Shown one piece after another: positions 52,501-61,686 of a stretch of DNA of 64,000 nucleotides; position 1 is the stretch's first letter, and every line of letters starts with the position of its first letter. The position numbers and the translations under genes were made by a program. A model generated the notes under the pieces. The model did not search any database. It was not told where the DNA came from and was given only the letters and a program-made list of their open reading frames with translations. Origin of the DNA: Parasedimentitalea maritima. Its GTDB lineage: Bacteria > Pseudomonadota > Alphaproteobacteria > Rhodobacterales > Rhodobacteraceae. The stretch lies in contig NZ_VAUA01000007.1 in assembly GCF_005771405.1 (NCBI RefSeq), forward strand, positions 62,001 through 126,000, written 5' to 3'.

Positions 52501-53054
52501 TCAGCGAAAAATCGGATCTGGAAGAGGCGGTAAAGACTCTACGCAACGGGATTGCCAGCCTAAACCGCGAAGGTCGCGAACGGCTGCTGACCGCGTTTGA
52601 GCAAGTCAACGGTAGCTTCTCATCGCTGTTCAGGCACCTGTTTGGTGGGGGGGAGGCCAGTCTGGTGATGGTCGAAAGTGACGATCCGCTGGACGCAGGA
52701 CTAGAGATCATGTGTCAGCCCCCAGGCAAGAAATTGTCGACCCTGTCACTGCTGTCTGGTGGCGAGCAGACTCTCACGGCACTGGCGCTGATCTTTGCTG
52801 TGTTTCTGGCCAACCCGGCGCCTATCTGCGTGCTGGACGAAGTTGATGCGCCATTGGATGACGCCAACGTCACGCGGTTCTGTGATCTGCTGGATGAAAT
52901 GTGTCGCCAGACCGACACCCGGTTTTTGATCATCACCCACCACGCGGTAACAATGGCCCGTATGGACCGGTTGTTTGGTGTCACGATGCAGGAACAAGGC
53001 GTCAGCCAGCTGGTCTCGGTTGATTTGAAAAAGGCCGAGGCTATGGTGGCCTGA
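49599..53054 (+). CDS. smc: Chromosome segregation protein SMC
   Basis: 1151 residues from TTG 49599 with CAGGGG upstream. Walker A GPNGCGKSNL (31-40), two long coiled coils, a hinge around residues ~505-600 (GYEKALGAALADDLRVP), the ABC signature LSGGEQTLTALAL and Walker B ICVLDEVDAPLDDANV are all present. SMC with ScpAB organises and separates replicated chromosomes. Length is normal. The TTG start is unusual for an essential gene but is well placed. Confidence 0.97.
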   Translation: MRFSKLRLTGFKSFVDPTDLVISDGLTGVVGPNGCGKSNLLEALRWVMGENRPKSMRGGGMEDVIFAGANSRGARNFAEVSLQIDNTERLAPSGFNESDNLEIVRRITRDVGSAYKANTKDVRARDVQMLFADASTGAHSPALVSQGQIAVLISAKPKARRRILEEAAGISGLYQRRHEAELKLKGTEANLLRVDDVIEQLAAQLAQLARQARQAQRYRTIGEQLRRAEGMLLYRRWREADDARLAAEEVERLRVSEAAKGEAMSRLSSEQRGKAEEQLPPLREEEAVAAAILQRLVVQRDALGAQEAQARQAIETLTNRVLQLGRDIDRESGLNRDAGETIEQLEWEARELSKAGDGHDERLSEAADLSRDAAGILQGHEDHLAQLTEDVARLAARHQSAQRLVEDHNRTLTRAMGEGDQARNAVNEAKVALTQAETVFESAIEAEEETREAAELAEEALAVADEMRNETQARESDARAGRSEAEGELGALRAEVTALAKLVERDTAEGGQVLDELQVEPGYEKALGAALADDLRVPRVAADGPSGWVDLPAYERDVPMPEGAMPLARHVSGPDALGRRIAQIGLVDGDTGPRLQGQLQPGQRLVSLEGDLWRWDGFRAWAEDAPSAAALRLEQLNRLEALKQEMERVGARAEGARAAHEVLMRKLEQVTQADQDARQARRAADQRVADSARLLSRAEANRNLAEGKLETLGIAVTRHDEDATTAQAQLSEAETALAALGDLETARSGVEDIKQSVEAARVTMLSHRSTHDELRREGEARTKRAQQVTKEVSGWKHRLDSAERRITELAERREASQEELEEANAVPFEIAETREELNESIEEAEVRKSDASDALIAAEAVLREAVHTEREAERLASEAREARARAEALCEAARETVAHASERIAEDQQLTPHQLLNQLEADPETMPEAEVLEVEVNRHKRQRDALGAVNLRAEEDARDVEEEHNTLVSEKSDLEEAVKTLRNGIASLNREGRERLLTAFEQVNGSFSSLFRHLFGGGEASLVMVESDDPLDAGLEIMCQPPGKKLSTLSLLSGGEQTLTALALIFAVFLANPAPICVLDEVDAPLDDANVTRFCDLLDEMCRQTDTRFLIITHHAVTMARMDRLFGVTMQEQGVSQLVSVDLKKAEAMVA

Positions 53055-53125
53055 GCTGTATCGGCTCTTGTGATGCTGGCGCCAGTTATTTTAATGTGAA
53101 TGTCTAAAGAAAAAAGGGAATACCA

Positions 53126-53593
53126 ATGAATTTTATTGCCAAGATCGCGGCCGCAGCCGTTTTATCGCTGCCGTCAATGGCATCAGCACAGATGTTGGTG
53201 GCGTCAGATCCTGACAGCCTGGTGCAGTTTTTTGTTGAAGAAGGCGCAGACGTTGAAAGCACAGTGGACAACACTGGCGATCCGATGCTGGAAGTTGATT
53301 ACTACGGTACCGACTTCACATTGTACTTTTACGGATGCACCAACAATTCCGATTGCAAATCGATCCAGTTCTTTTCGGGGTACCAAACTGAAGGCAGCGT
53401 ACGCAAAGCCAAGATCAACGAGTGGAACGCCAATAACCGTTTTGCCCGTGGTTATATCTCCGAAGGTGGATCGGCCCGGATTGAGCATGATCTCTACTTG
53501 GGAAACACCGGTGTGACTGCGGATGATTTTGCGGCATTGACCAGCAAATGGTCGAAAGCCCAGGGTGACTTTGAAGAGTTCATCGACTGGTGA
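53126..53593 (+). CDS. Exported YbjN domain protein
   Basis: 155 residues. A Sec signal (MNFIAKIAAAAVLSLPSMASAQ, cut near residue 22) is followed by a YbjN-like domain: YYGTDFTLYFYGCTNNSDCKSIQFFSGYQTEGS and NRFARGYISEGGSARIEHDLYLGNTGVTADDF. YbjN proteins look like type-III chaperone folds, function unknown; this is a periplasmic version. Two cysteines may form a disulfide. Confidence 0.82.
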   Translation: MNFIAKIAAAAVLSLPSMASAQMLVASDPDSLVQFFVEEGADVESTVDNTGDPMLEVDYYGTDFTLYFYGCTNNSDCKSIQFFSGYQTEGSVRKAKINEWNANNRFARGYISEGGSARIEHDLYLGNTGVTADDFAALTSKWSKAQGDFEEFIDW

Positions 53594-53633
53594 TCAATGT
53601 GAGCGGGGGGTAGGCCCCCGCCGCACTTACGTT

Positions 53634-54803
53634 CTAAAGCTTGCCTAGGAGTGCTGGAGTTGGCCAAGCGTCAGCAGGCAGCCCAAGACGGAGCTGTTCT
53701 GCTTGCACAGCAATGCGTGTTTTAGAGCCTAATATTCCGTCAACTTTCCCCACATCATGTCCGCGCGCCTGCAGCTTTTGTTGAAGCTGTTTCATTTGTT
53801 TGCCACTGAGTCCCTGATCTGCGTTGCCCGCGTTATAGATATTGGCACCTTCCAGTCGGGTGGCGAAATAGGCCGCTGTCAGCACGTAGGTGAAGCTCTG
53901 GTTCCATTCGAAATAGACGTCGAAGTTTGGGTAGGCCAAAAAGGCTGGTCCTTTGTGCCCTTGGGGCAATAACAAAGAGGCCTGCATCGACCCACTGGCA
54001 AGAGATCCTGAACGGGGTTTGACGCCCATATCGGCCCAATTAGAGACTGAATATTTCTGTGATGGTCCCGTTTTCGATAGGTCTAGCCCGTTGGGAATCG
54101 TCACTTCCTGCAGCCAGGGCTGGCCCGGCTGCCAGCCTAGGTTTGACAGCATTTTTGCGCCTGACATCAGCGCATCCTGAGGCGATGTTTTCAGGCTGAC
54201 CTTGCCATCGCCGTCTCCGTCTACACCGTTTTCGAGAATGTCGCGTGGCAACATCTGCACCATGCCAATCTCACCTGCCCAGGCACCAGTGGTGCGTTTG
54301 GGATCGAAGTTGCCCGTTTCGTATAGTTCAAGCGCGGCAAAGATCTGCGGACGGAACAACTCGGGACGCCGACAGTCATGGGCTAGCGTTACCAGCGAGT
54401 TCAGGGTGTTAAAGTCGCCCTGAAAGGACCCGTAATCCGTTTCAAAGGCCCAGAATGCCAGCAGCACGCCGCGGTTGATGCCATAGGTGGCCTCGATACG
54501 ATCAAATGTGGCGTCGTGTTTCTTGGCCATAGAACGCCCGCGATCAACACGGTTCTGCGAGATCAAATGACGGGTGAATTCAATAAAGGGTTTCTGAAAC
54601 ACGCCCTGAGCACGGTCGGCCCGCAGTACCTTGGGATCGTGCTTCACACTGTTAAAGAATGCCTTGGTGGTGGCACTGCTGTGGCCCGCTGCAACGGCCT
54701 CTTTTTTCAGGTCTTTGACAAACCCGGAAAAACTGCCGCCACATTGTGCAAAGGCTGTGGCGGGTAAAAGGCTGGCAACAAGGGCAAGGGGTAATAAACG
54801 CAT
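53634..54803 (-). CDS. Lytic murein transglycosylase (MltB family) with PG-binding domain
   Basis: 389 residues from ATG 54803; a GTG five codons upstream is possible. Signal peptide MRLLPLALVASLLPATAFAQ. The SLT_2 domain has the catalytic Glu in LAFWAFETDYGSFQGDFNTL and later GAWAGEIGMVQMLPRDIL. The C-terminal ~60 residues (LQQKLQARGHDVGKVDGILGSKTRIAV) are a peptidoglycan-binding domain. It cuts murein to 1,6-anhydro ends in the periplasm. It converges on the YbjN gene. Confidence 0.92.
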   Translation of the reverse strand: MRLLPLALVASLLPATAFAQCGGSFSGFVKDLKKEAVAAGHSSATTKAFFNSVKHDPKVLRADRAQGVFQKPFIEFTRHLISQNRVDRGRSMAKKHDATFDRIEATYGINRGVLLAFWAFETDYGSFQGDFNTLNSLVTLAHDCRRPELFRPQIFAALELYETGNFDPKRTTGAWAGEIGMVQMLPRDILENGVDGDGDGKVSLKTSPQDALMSGAKMLSNLGWQPGQPWLQEVTIPNGLDLSKTGPSQKYSVSNWADMGVKPRSGSLASGSMQASLLLPQGHKGPAFLAYPNFDVYFEWNQSFTYVLTAAYFATRLEGANIYNAGNADQGLSGKQMKQLQQKLQARGHDVGKVDGILGSKTRIAVQAEQLRLGLPADAWPTPALLGKL

Positions 54804-54842
54804 GATAGGGCAATCCACAATGAAACTGATGGCCCTTGTTAG

Positions 54843-55754
54843 CTAGAACATAAGGGCAAGGGCAACCGTCATGGCCAGTGCAAGCCCCCAAACCTGCCAG
54901 AGTTTGCCGGTGCAGGCATCGATATCATGTGACCCAATACCCTTTTGCGCTGTGCCATTGACCCAGGGGAAGTCCTGCATCTGCCCATCGTAAGAACGCG
55001 GACCAGCCAGCGCCAAACCCAGAGCGCGGGACATGGCTGCTTCGGGCCAACCTGCATTGGGGGAGCGGTGCCGACCGGCGTCGGTCACGATGGGTTGCCA
55101 ATTGCGCAACTGGCCACTGCTGAGGGCGATCAGCAGACATGTCAGGCGGGCGGGGATCAGGTTGAGCAGATCATCCAGCCGCGCGGCAGCCTTGCCGAAC
55201 TCTTCGTAGCGGTCGTTGCGATAGCCAATCATGCTGTCGGCGGTGTTGACCATCTTGTAGACCAGCAACCCCGGCAGCCCGGCAATCAGAAACCAAAATG
55301 CGGGGGCGATGACACCGTCCGAGAAATTTTCAGCACCACTTTCGATGGCAGAGCGCGCCACCTGAGGGCCCGTCATACCAGCGGTATCACGACTGACAAT
55401 CATTGCTACAGCGGTGCGGCCACCGTCTAGGGACTGACGCAGGCCCGTCGCAACAGCCCCTACGTGTTCCACCAAGGATCGCTGAGCAATCAGAATGGCG
55501 GCAATAATGATCTCAACAATGGGGCCAAACTGCGAAAGCATAGAACCCAGGGCGAGGGCCAGTGTGAGCAGTATCAAAACCAACACAGCGCCTTTCACAC
55601 GACGATGACGGCCCATATTTAGGCTCTGATCAAGGGCTTTTACCAGTTTTCCCATCAAAACTGCTGGGTGAGGCACACGCGACCAAAGCCACTTTGGCTC
55701 ACCAAACACCGCATCCAGCAACAGGGCTGCGACAAGCAGGGTTGCGGTATTCAC
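54843..55754 (-). CDS. cobD: Adenosylcobinamide-phosphate synthase CobD/CbiB
   Basis: 303 residues, about six membrane segments. [63 protein letters not shown] and [38 protein letters not shown] are the family landmarks. It attaches aminopropanol phosphate to cobyric acid. It overlaps cobC by four bases (ATGA). Confidence 0.95.
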   Translation of the reverse strand: MNTATLLVAALLLDAVFGEPKWLWSRVPHPAVLMGKLVKALDQSLNMGRHRRVKGAVLVLILLTLALALGSMLSQFGPIVEIIIAAILIAQRSLVEHVGAVATGLRQSLDGGRTAVAMIVSRDTAGMTGPQVARSAIESGAENFSDGVIAPAFWFLIAGLPGLLVYKMVNTADSMIGYRNDRYEEFGKAAARLDDLLNLIPARLTCLLIALSSGQLRNWQPIVTDAGRHRSPNAGWPEAAMSRALGLALAGPRSYDGQMQDFPWVNGTAQKGIGSHDIDACTGKLWQVWGLALAMTVALALMF

Positions 55755-56713
55755 AACGCGGCCTCAATCCGGTCCCAGCCATCTGCTGGTGGCAGGCCAA
55801 GACGTAGGAAGGTTTTCGAATAGGGGAAGATGCGGCTAAGGATATGAGCGCGACCAAGCTTTGTATGCCAGGCGGTGGCATCATCCACCTCGTAGAGCCG
55901 GAACAAGGATGTGCCGCCGACCAGATGGCCACCACGGGCCAAGACCAGCGCATCCAGCCGAGCGCTATCCTTTGCCAGCCGGGCGCGGGTTGCAGTGGCC
56001 CAGTTCTGATCCTGTAAGGCCTGGGCGCCAATTTCCAAGGCGGGTCCCGAGACGGCCCAGGGGCCCTGCCAAGTCGACAGGCGAGAGATCAGATCAGGGT
56101 GACCAATTGCAAATCCTAGTCGCAAACCGGCCAATCCCCAAAACTTGCCAAAGCTTTTCAGCACCACAACGCCCGGGCGATCCGCTAGCGATATTAGGCT
56201 CTGTTCCGGGCAAATATCGCAAAAGCTCTCGTCGATGACTGTCAGTGGCGCGGTGGTATCTTGCTCTGTCCAGAGCCGACCATCGGGATTGTTGGGGTGG
56301 ACCAACACCCGAGCCTGGGCCGGACCTTGGTCCGCAACCTGCCATCCATGAGCGCGAAACCCGGCCGCATGTTCGTTATAGGTCGGAGGGGTGATCTGAA
56401 CGGTCTGTGGCGCTGCCAGCGCTGGCACTGTTGCGATCAGGGCGGATGCTCCGGGGGCGGGAAGGATTGCTGCGGTTTTGGGAACCTTCCAGAAAGATCG
56501 CGCTGATTCGATCAGTTTCTGGTTGGCGTTGTGATCTGGCAGGCAGGCCCAAACCTCGGGTTGCAAAGCGGCTATGGGGAAAATTTCGGGATTGATCCCC
56601 GTAGATAAATCCAGCCAGTCGGAACGGCTACCGCCGAACTGCGCCATAGCAGCATCTAACCCCCCGCCGTGATCGCGTTGTGAGGAGGATATTTCATTGA
56701 GAGTGAGGGGCAT
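55751..56713 (-). CDS. cobC: Threonine-phosphate decarboxylase-like aminotransferase CobC
   Basis: 320 residues. Fold-type I PLP enzyme: [28 protein letters not shown] is the CobC opening and the PLP Lys is in [22 protein letters not shown]. It makes aminopropanol phosphate (or the amine arm) for the next step catalysed by CobD. The cobC-cobD pair is an operon. No cobalamin riboswitch was recognised in the ~140 bases upstream. Confidence 0.92.
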   Translation of the reverse strand: MPLTLNEISSSQRDHGGGLDAAMAQFGGSRSDWLDLSTGINPEIFPIAALQPEVWACLPDHNANQKLIESARSFWKVPKTAAILPAPGASALIATVPALAAPQTVQITPPTYNEHAAGFRAHGWQVADQGPAQARVLVHPNNPDGRLWTEQDTTAPLTVIDESFCDICPEQSLISLADRPGVVVLKSFGKFWGLAGLRLGFAIGHPDLISRLSTWQGPWAVSGPALEIGAQALQDQNWATATRARLAKDSARLDALVLARGGHLVGGTSLFRLYEVDDATAWHTKLGRAHILSRIFPYSKTFLRLGLPPADGWDRIEAAL

Positions 56714-56894
56714 TCAGCACCTATTGAATAAGGATGTAGGTCCAGACATCACAAGAATGGCTAGATGCATATGAAGTAAGACTATTGTGTAAGCAACAGT
56801 GCTTGGTGATACGCGAGAAATTTGCTAAGGAGTTTCGGGAAATTCAGTGGCGTTGGGGAGTGGCACCGTTTTTGTAAGAGTGCCCGGTTTGTGT

Positions 56895-57257
56895 ATGAAT
56901 GTTTTGATTGTTGAAAGCAGCCCAGACTTGGGGTTGCTCTGGAAGAAGCATCTGGAAAGACAAGGGGCCGAGGTTGCTTTGGTAGACAGCCAGGAGGCAG
57001 CTATTCTAGCCCTTTATGCTGGTGGTTTTGATATCATTGTGCTGGATCTGGTCATCGAAGAAGGTAGTGCTTTGGCCATTGCGGATTTTGCCAGCTACCG
57101 CCGCCCGGATGCGAAGGTGATTTTTGTCACCAACACCAGTTTCTTTTCGGATGGCTCCATATTTGCCCATAGTCCCAACGCATGTGCCTATGTGCAAAGT
57201 GAGACGCCGCCAGAAGATCTGGCGGCGATGGTCGAGCATTATGCGGCCATGCGATAG
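56895..57257 (+). CDS. Stand-alone receiver-domain protein with diverged active site
   Basis: 120 residues from ATG 56895. The CheY fold is clear and the phospho-acceptor is Asp51 (IIVLDLVIEEG). The acidic pair is Glu7-Ser8 rather than two acids, and the usual Lys near residue 101 is replaced (YVQSETPPEDL). So phosphorylation chemistry is probably impaired. No kinase or output domain is adjacent. It may be a pseudo-receiver. Confidence 0.8.
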   Translation: MNVLIVESSPDLGLLWKKHLERQGAEVALVDSQEAAILALYAGGFDIIVLDLVIEEGSALAIADFASYRRPDAKVIFVTNTSFFSDGSIFAHSPNACAYVQSETPPEDLAAMVEHYAAMR

Positions 57258-57272
57258 CTCGCAGGCCGTATA

Positions 57273-58247
57273 CTAGCCTCTCCCGTGTGGTGCGTACCAA
57301 TCCAGAACAGGATTGGTGGGAATGATCCGGGACGGATTGATACTGTCGTGACTGTAGTGGTAGTGGCGGACAATGTGCTGCATACCCACCGTCTCTGCTA
57401 CGCCGGGCCATTGGTATAGCTCGCGGGTATAGGCCCAGAGGTTGGGGTAATCGATCAAACGTTTCCGGTTACATTTGAAATGCAGGTGATAGACGGAATC
57501 GAACCGTACCAAGGTGGTGAACAGCCGCCAGTCTGCCTCGGTCACTTTTTCCCCCAGCAGATACCGATGTTGCGATAGAAGATCCTCTAGCCACTCTAAC
57601 GTGTCAAAAAGCGGCTCTATTGCGGCGTTATAGGCCTCTTGTGTGGTGGCAAACCCACATTTGTAAACGCCGTTATTCAGGCTGCTGTAGATCCGTGCAT
57701 TCACCGCCTCGATGGGTTCGCGCATTTCCTGTGGCCAATAGTCATCGGTATTGCCGGTCAGGTCATTAAAGGCCGAGTTGAACATACGGATGATTTCAGA
57801 GCTTTCGTTCGACACAATAGTCTTGCGCTGTTTGTCCCACAGGATTGGAACGGTGACGCGGCCGGTGAAATCTGGGACGGCTTGGGTGTAGATCTGATGG
57901 GCGTGGGTCAGACCGAACAGATCGTCACCGGTCGCGCCGTGTTCGTCTTTTTCAAACGTCCAGCCTTCGTCCAACATATCAGGGTGGACCACCGAAACAC
58001 TGATGTGATCCTGCAGTGATTTGAGTGCGCGAAAAATCAGGGTTCGGTGGGCCCAGGGGCAGGCCAGAGAGACATATAGGTGGTACCGGCCGCTTTCGGC
58101 TTTGAACCCATCCTGGCCGGATATGCCGGCGCTGCCGTCTGCGGTGATCCAATTGCGGAACTTTGCGTCGGCACGTTTGAATGCTCCGCCAGTGGAATCT
58201 GTATCATACCATTGGTCGTGCCATTTTCCGTCAATCAACAGGCCCAT
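57273..58247 (-). CDS. Glutathionyl-hydroquinone reductase (xi-class GST)
   Basis: 324 residues from ATG 58247, with AGGAG upstream. VSLACPWAHRTLIFRALKSL has the CPWA motif with catalytic Cys63, and VPILWDKQRKTIVSNESSEIIRMFN and LFTTLVRFDSVYHLHFKCNRKRLIDYPNLW are classic. It removes glutathione from glutathionyl-hydroquinones made during quinone stress. The azoreductase at 38 kb belongs to the same stress theme. Confidence 0.94.
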   Translation of the reverse strand: MGLLIDGKWHDQWYDTDSTGGAFKRADAKFRNWITADGSAGISGQDGFKAESGRYHLYVSLACPWAHRTLIFRALKSLQDHISVSVVHPDMLDEGWTFEKDEHGATGDDLFGLTHAHQIYTQAVPDFTGRVTVPILWDKQRKTIVSNESSEIIRMFNSAFNDLTGNTDDYWPQEMREPIEAVNARIYSSLNNGVYKCGFATTQEAYNAAIEPLFDTLEWLEDLLSQHRYLLGEKVTEADWRLFTTLVRFDSVYHLHFKCNRKRLIDYPNLWAYTRELYQWPGVAETVGMQHIVRHYHYSHDSINPSRIIPTNPVLDWYAPHGRG

Positions 58248-58467
58248 TTGGCTGCTCCTAAAAAGTTTCTGTAGCAAAGATAGGGCGTATTTTTCGGCAC
58301 GCCTATTGGCAGCCACGCGCAACTCCTCTGCGCCGGTGCACAGGCGCTGTTGCATTGTTGCGCCAGCTTTTAGATTCGGATCTGACAAGAGGTATTTCAA
58401 AAAAAGTTCACTTGATTTTATCTTTTGTAGAGGCACCCTTAGAGTCAGCAAAGCAGAGGTTAGCCAG

Positions 58468-58824
58468 ATGTCGACATACCTACCTAAAGAAGTTCAGGAT
58501 GGATTGGATGCGGCGCGATTGGCCGCTTTAAAAAAGTCGAGCCGCCTACGGGTTTTGGTCGATGATGAGGTCTATCGGGTGTTACGCATGTGGAAGGACG
58601 GATTTGCCGTCGAAGAGGGAATCACGCCCAAACTGCGCGGGCTTGTTGATCTTTATGACGGTACAAATCACCTGTATCAGTGCCTGATTATCGCCGCCGA
58701 GGCCGAGGCGGGTGAGATGTGTTATGAGTTCAAGCGCTCGACCGTCGCGGCGGATAAGGCACCGCTGGATTTCTACCGTGCGCCAGATGCGCCGGTGGCG
58801 CTGTTGGCAAGCGACGCGATGTAG
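58468..58824 (+). CDS. Conserved-looking hypothetical protein
   Basis: 118 residues from ATG 58468, with AGAGG upstream; the long upstream frame overlaps the GST gene and is a shadow. The protein is helical/beta mixed (SRLRVLVDDEVYRVLRMWKDGFAVEEGITPKLRGLVDLYDG.. CLIIAAEAEAGEMCYEFKRST). It ends with a terminator. No family recognised. Confidence 0.75.
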   Translation: MSTYLPKEVQDGLDAARLAALKKSSRLRVLVDDEVYRVLRMWKDGFAVEEGITPKLRGLVDLYDGTNHLYQCLIIAAEAEAGEMCYEFKRSTVAADKAPLDFYRAPDAPVALLASDAM

Positions 58825-58846
58825 TCAAATCGCTGTCCTGCACAAA

Positions 58847-58870
58847 AAAGGCCCCAAGCGAGGGGCCTTT
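58847..58870. terminator. Bidirectional terminator
   Basis: AAAGGCCCC and GGGGCCTTT form a nine-base stem with a six-base loop, with A runs on one side and TTTTCT on the other, between convergent genes (58468 rightward and the MalY-like gene leftward). Confidence 0.88.
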
Positions 58871-58894
58871 TCTATTTGTGGGATATTCTGCGAA

Positions 58895-60067
58895 TTATTG
58901 CAGATCCGAAAACGCGTGGCGCATACGCTCGCAGGCTTCGACCACACGGCTACGTTGGGTGGCCAGATTGAAGCGTTGGAAGGTTTCGCCACCCGTGCCA
59001 AAGCTGGGGCCTTGGGACACTGCGATCTTGGCGACGTCGCGGATGCGGGCTGCAACTTCGTCGTGGGTCATGCCGGTGCCGGAAAAATCGACCCAAGCCA
59101 GATAAGTGGATTGCAGCGGCAGCGATTTCAGGCCGGGAATGGCATTTATGGCCTGATCAAAGATCTGCCGGTTGCCTTCGAGATGGGCAAGCTGCGCATC
59201 CACCCATTTCGCACCTTCCGGAGAATATGCGGCTGTGATCATGTTGATTGCCAGGCTGCCGGCACCATAGTCCAGCGTATTCAAGCGGTGCTTCATCGCG
59301 GCGCGCAGGGTATCATCGGGAATGATCATGTTGCCTGTGCGCTGGCCTGCAATGTTGAACGTTTTGGAGGATGCGGTGAGGGTGACGGTGCGGTCGCGGG
59401 CCTCGGGCGCAGCTATATCCATCGGCACGAATGTGCTGCCGGCGTAAACCAGATCGTGGTGGATTTCGTCAGCAACCAGAATCAGATCATTGCGTTTTGC
59501 AAACTCGGCGACCGAGCGCAGTTCTTCGGGCGTCCAGACACGGCCCGAAGGGTTCTGCGGCGAACACCACAGCAGTAGTTTTTCACTGCCTGTCAAACGG
59601 CTTTGCGCATCGTCGAGGTCCAGAAAATAGGTATCACCCTCACGTTTGAGAGGACACTCTGTCAGCTTACGTCCGGTCTTGGCAATTTTGTGCGCAAACT
59701 CATGGTAGACGGGTGTAAATGTCACCACGCCATCATCTGGTTCGCTCCAGACATCCAGTGACAAGGCGATGGCGTTGCCCAGTCCTTGTGAGGTGAGGAT
59801 CCAATCCTGCTCTATCTCCCAGTTGTGACGAGTCTTCATCCACCATTGAACGGCGGCCAGATAGTCAGGGTGATCCCAGGAATAGCCAAAGACCCCATGA
59901 TCGGCGGCTTTGCGAATGGCATCGATGACGCAGGGGGCAGTCGCATAGTCAGAATCGGCGGTCCACATTGCCAAGCCGTCTTTGGGGGAAACATCGTATA
60001 GGGTTTCCATCTTGTCCCATTTGGAACTGTTGGTGCCACGGCGGTCAATAGGGTCGTCAAAACTCAT
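58895..60067 (-). CDS. MalY/PatB-type aminotransferase (cystathionine beta-lyase-like)
   Basis: 390 residues from ATG 60067, with GAGGAG upstream. MSFDDPIDRRGTNSSKWDKMETLYDVSPKDGLAMWTADSDYATAP matches the MalY/PatB N-terminus. The PLP Lys is in TLTASSKTFNIAGQRTGNMII. It breaks C-S bonds of cystathionine and S-cysteine conjugates. It could also act as the C-S lyase for the EgtB product (inference from chemistry only). Confidence 0.9.
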   Translation of the reverse strand: MSFDDPIDRRGTNSSKWDKMETLYDVSPKDGLAMWTADSDYATAPCVIDAIRKAADHGVFGYSWDHPDYLAAVQWWMKTRHNWEIEQDWILTSQGLGNAIALSLDVWSEPDDGVVTFTPVYHEFAHKIAKTGRKLTECPLKREGDTYFLDLDDAQSRLTGSEKLLLWCSPQNPSGRVWTPEELRSVAEFAKRNDLILVADEIHHDLVYAGSTFVPMDIAAPEARDRTVTLTASSKTFNIAGQRTGNMIIPDDTLRAAMKHRLNTLDYGAGSLAINMITAAYSPEGAKWVDAQLAHLEGNRQIFDQAINAIPGLKSLPLQSTYLAWVDFSGTGMTHDEVAARIRDVAKIAVSQGPSFGTGGETFQRFNLATQRSRVVEACERMRHAFSDLQ

Positions 60068-60164
60068 CCGGAATCTCCTCATGTTTGGGCTTGAAGCTAC
60101 TGTGAAATGCGGGACGTGCAAGGGGGGCGTTGCGGTGGCTGGGGCAATGGCCTAAATCGGGGGC

Positions 60165-60683
60165 ATGAAACGTAACATTCTGATCCATCCCGACCCTCGC
60201 CTGAAGAAGGTTTGTGCCCCAGTGACTGATATCACTGATGATCTGCGCAAGCTGGCTGATGACATGCTGGAAACCATGTATGACGCGCCGGGCATTGGCC
60301 TAGCAGCGCCGCAGATTGGTATTATGGACCGGATAATCGCGCTGGACTGTGTCAAAGAAGAGGGTGAAACGCCGCGTCCACTGGTGATGTTCAACCCGGT
60401 TATCGTGGCTTCGTCGGATGAAACCAATGTGTACGAGGAAGGCTGCCTGTCGATCCCCGAGCAATACGGTGAGGTGACCCGGCCCAAGGTGGTAGATGTT
60501 GAATGGATGGACCGCGATGGCAATGCGCAGCGCGAGACGTTCGATGATCTGTGGGCGACCTGTGTGCAGCACGAGATAGATCACCTTCAGGGCAAGCTGT
60601 TCATTGACTATCTAAAGCCGCTGCGCCGTCAGATGATCACCCGGAAAATGCAAAAGCTGAAACGTGAGCTGGCCCGCAAGTGA
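60165..60683 (+). CDS. def: Peptide deformylase, first of three
   Basis: 172 residues. All three motifs are intact: GIGLAAPQ, EEGCLS and CVQHEIDHLQG, so it should bind Fe and be active. It removes the formyl group from new proteins. It overlaps the next gene by four bases and lies in a def-def-def-fmt series. Confidence 0.97.
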   Translation: MKRNILIHPDPRLKKVCAPVTDITDDLRKLADDMLETMYDAPGIGLAAPQIGIMDRIIALDCVKEEGETPRPLVMFNPVIVASSDETNVYEEGCLSIPEQYGEVTRPKVVDVEWMDRDGNAQRETFDDLWATCVQHEIDHLQGKLFIDYLKPLRRQMITRKMQKLKRELARK

Positions 60684-61177
60684 GCGTATTGCCGATTCTG
60701 ATCTGGCCGGACGCCCGCCTGTTGCAGCGCTGTGAGACTGTGCAGGGTGAGGATCTGGATGATCTGATCGCTGACATGTTCGAGACCATGTATGTAGCGC
60801 AGGGGCGTGGGCTGGCCGCACCGCAAATCGGCGTGATGAAGCGGCTGTTTGTGATGGACTGCACCTGGAAAGAAGGCACGAAGTCCCCCATGGCGATGAT
60901 CAACCCGACAATCATGGCCGCCGAACGGATTCCGGTTGTTTTGGAAGAGGGTTGTTTGTCGATCCCTGGTATTCTGGTGCCTGTTGAGCGCCCCAAGGCC
61001 GTAACAGTTCAGTGGACTGCGCCCGAGGGGGATATCCACATGGCCGACTTTGACGGATTCGAAGCTCGCTGCATTCAGCATGAGTTTGATCACCTGAATG
61101 GCATGGTAACATTTGACCATTTGACGGCGACAGAGCGCACCAAGGCCGAGACCGACTTTCTGGAGAGACACACATGA
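60680..61177 (+). CDS. Peptide deformylase, second of three
   Basis: 165 residues. Motifs GRGLAAPQ, EEGCLS and CIQHEFDHLNG are intact, so activity is expected. It starts at GTG 60680 overlapping def, and ends overlapping the third copy (ATGA). Sequence is well diverged from the first copy, so the duplication is old. Confidence 0.93.
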   Translation: MSVLPILIWPDARLLQRCETVQGEDLDDLIADMFETMYVAQGRGLAAPQIGVMKRLFVMDCTWKEGTKSPMAMINPTIMAAERIPVVLEEGCLSIPGILVPVERPKAVTVQWTAPEGDIHMADFDGFEARCIQHEFDHLNGMVTFDHLTATERTKAETDFLERHT

Positions 61178-61671
61178 CAACCCGTACCTGCCTGCCGTGG
61201 CCAGACAAGCGCCTGCGCACCATCGCGGAAGAGGTGACTGAAATTACTGATGAGATCCGCGCGATTTGGGTGGACATGGTGGATACCATGGAAGCGATGC
61301 CTGGGGTCGGGCTGGGAGCGCCTCAAATCGGCGTGATGCTGCGGCTGGCGGTGGTTGATGGGTCACGCGAGCGGGGCAAGGCGGTGAAGATGGCCAATCC
61401 CGAGGTGTTGCATGCTTCGATTGAATTGCGTGAGCATGACGAGGCCAGTCCCAACCTGCCGGGGGTGTCAGCCAAGATCAAACGCCCGCGTGCGGTGACG
61501 GTCCGATTTATGGATGAAACCGGGCAGATAAATCGGCGCGATTTTGTCGGTGTCGAGGCAACCAGCGTGCAGCATCAAATCGATCATCTGAACGGCAAGA
61601 TGTATTTTGATCATCTGAGCAAGGTCAAACGTGACATGTTGTTGCGTAAAGCCAAGAAACTGAACGGCTGA
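61174..61671 (+). CDS. Peptide deformylase-like protein with lost active site
   Basis: 165 residues. The fold is kept (GVGLGAPQIGVM, residues 44-55), but the EGCLS motif reads EASPN (90-94), removing the metal-ligand Cys, and HExxH reads HQIDH (134-138), replacing the catalytic Glu with Gln. It should not deformylate. The frame is intact, with no stop or frameshift and normal codon use, so it is kept by selection, perhaps as a regulatory or binding partner. Confidence 0.9.
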   Translation: MTTRTCLPWPDKRLRTIAEEVTEITDEIRAIWVDMVDTMEAMPGVGLGAPQIGVMLRLAVVDGSRERGKAVKMANPEVLHASIELREHDEASPNLPGVSAKIKRPRAVTVRFMDETGQINRRDFVGVEATSVQHQIDHLNGKMYFDHLSKVKRDMLLRKAKKLNG

Positions 61672-61686
61672 GTGCTGGCAAAGCAT

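Noticed and set aside
56714-56894. Possible cobalamin riboswitch upstream of cobC
   Set aside because: The gap is short, AT-rich and lacks the conserved B12-box sequence; no convincing fold was found.
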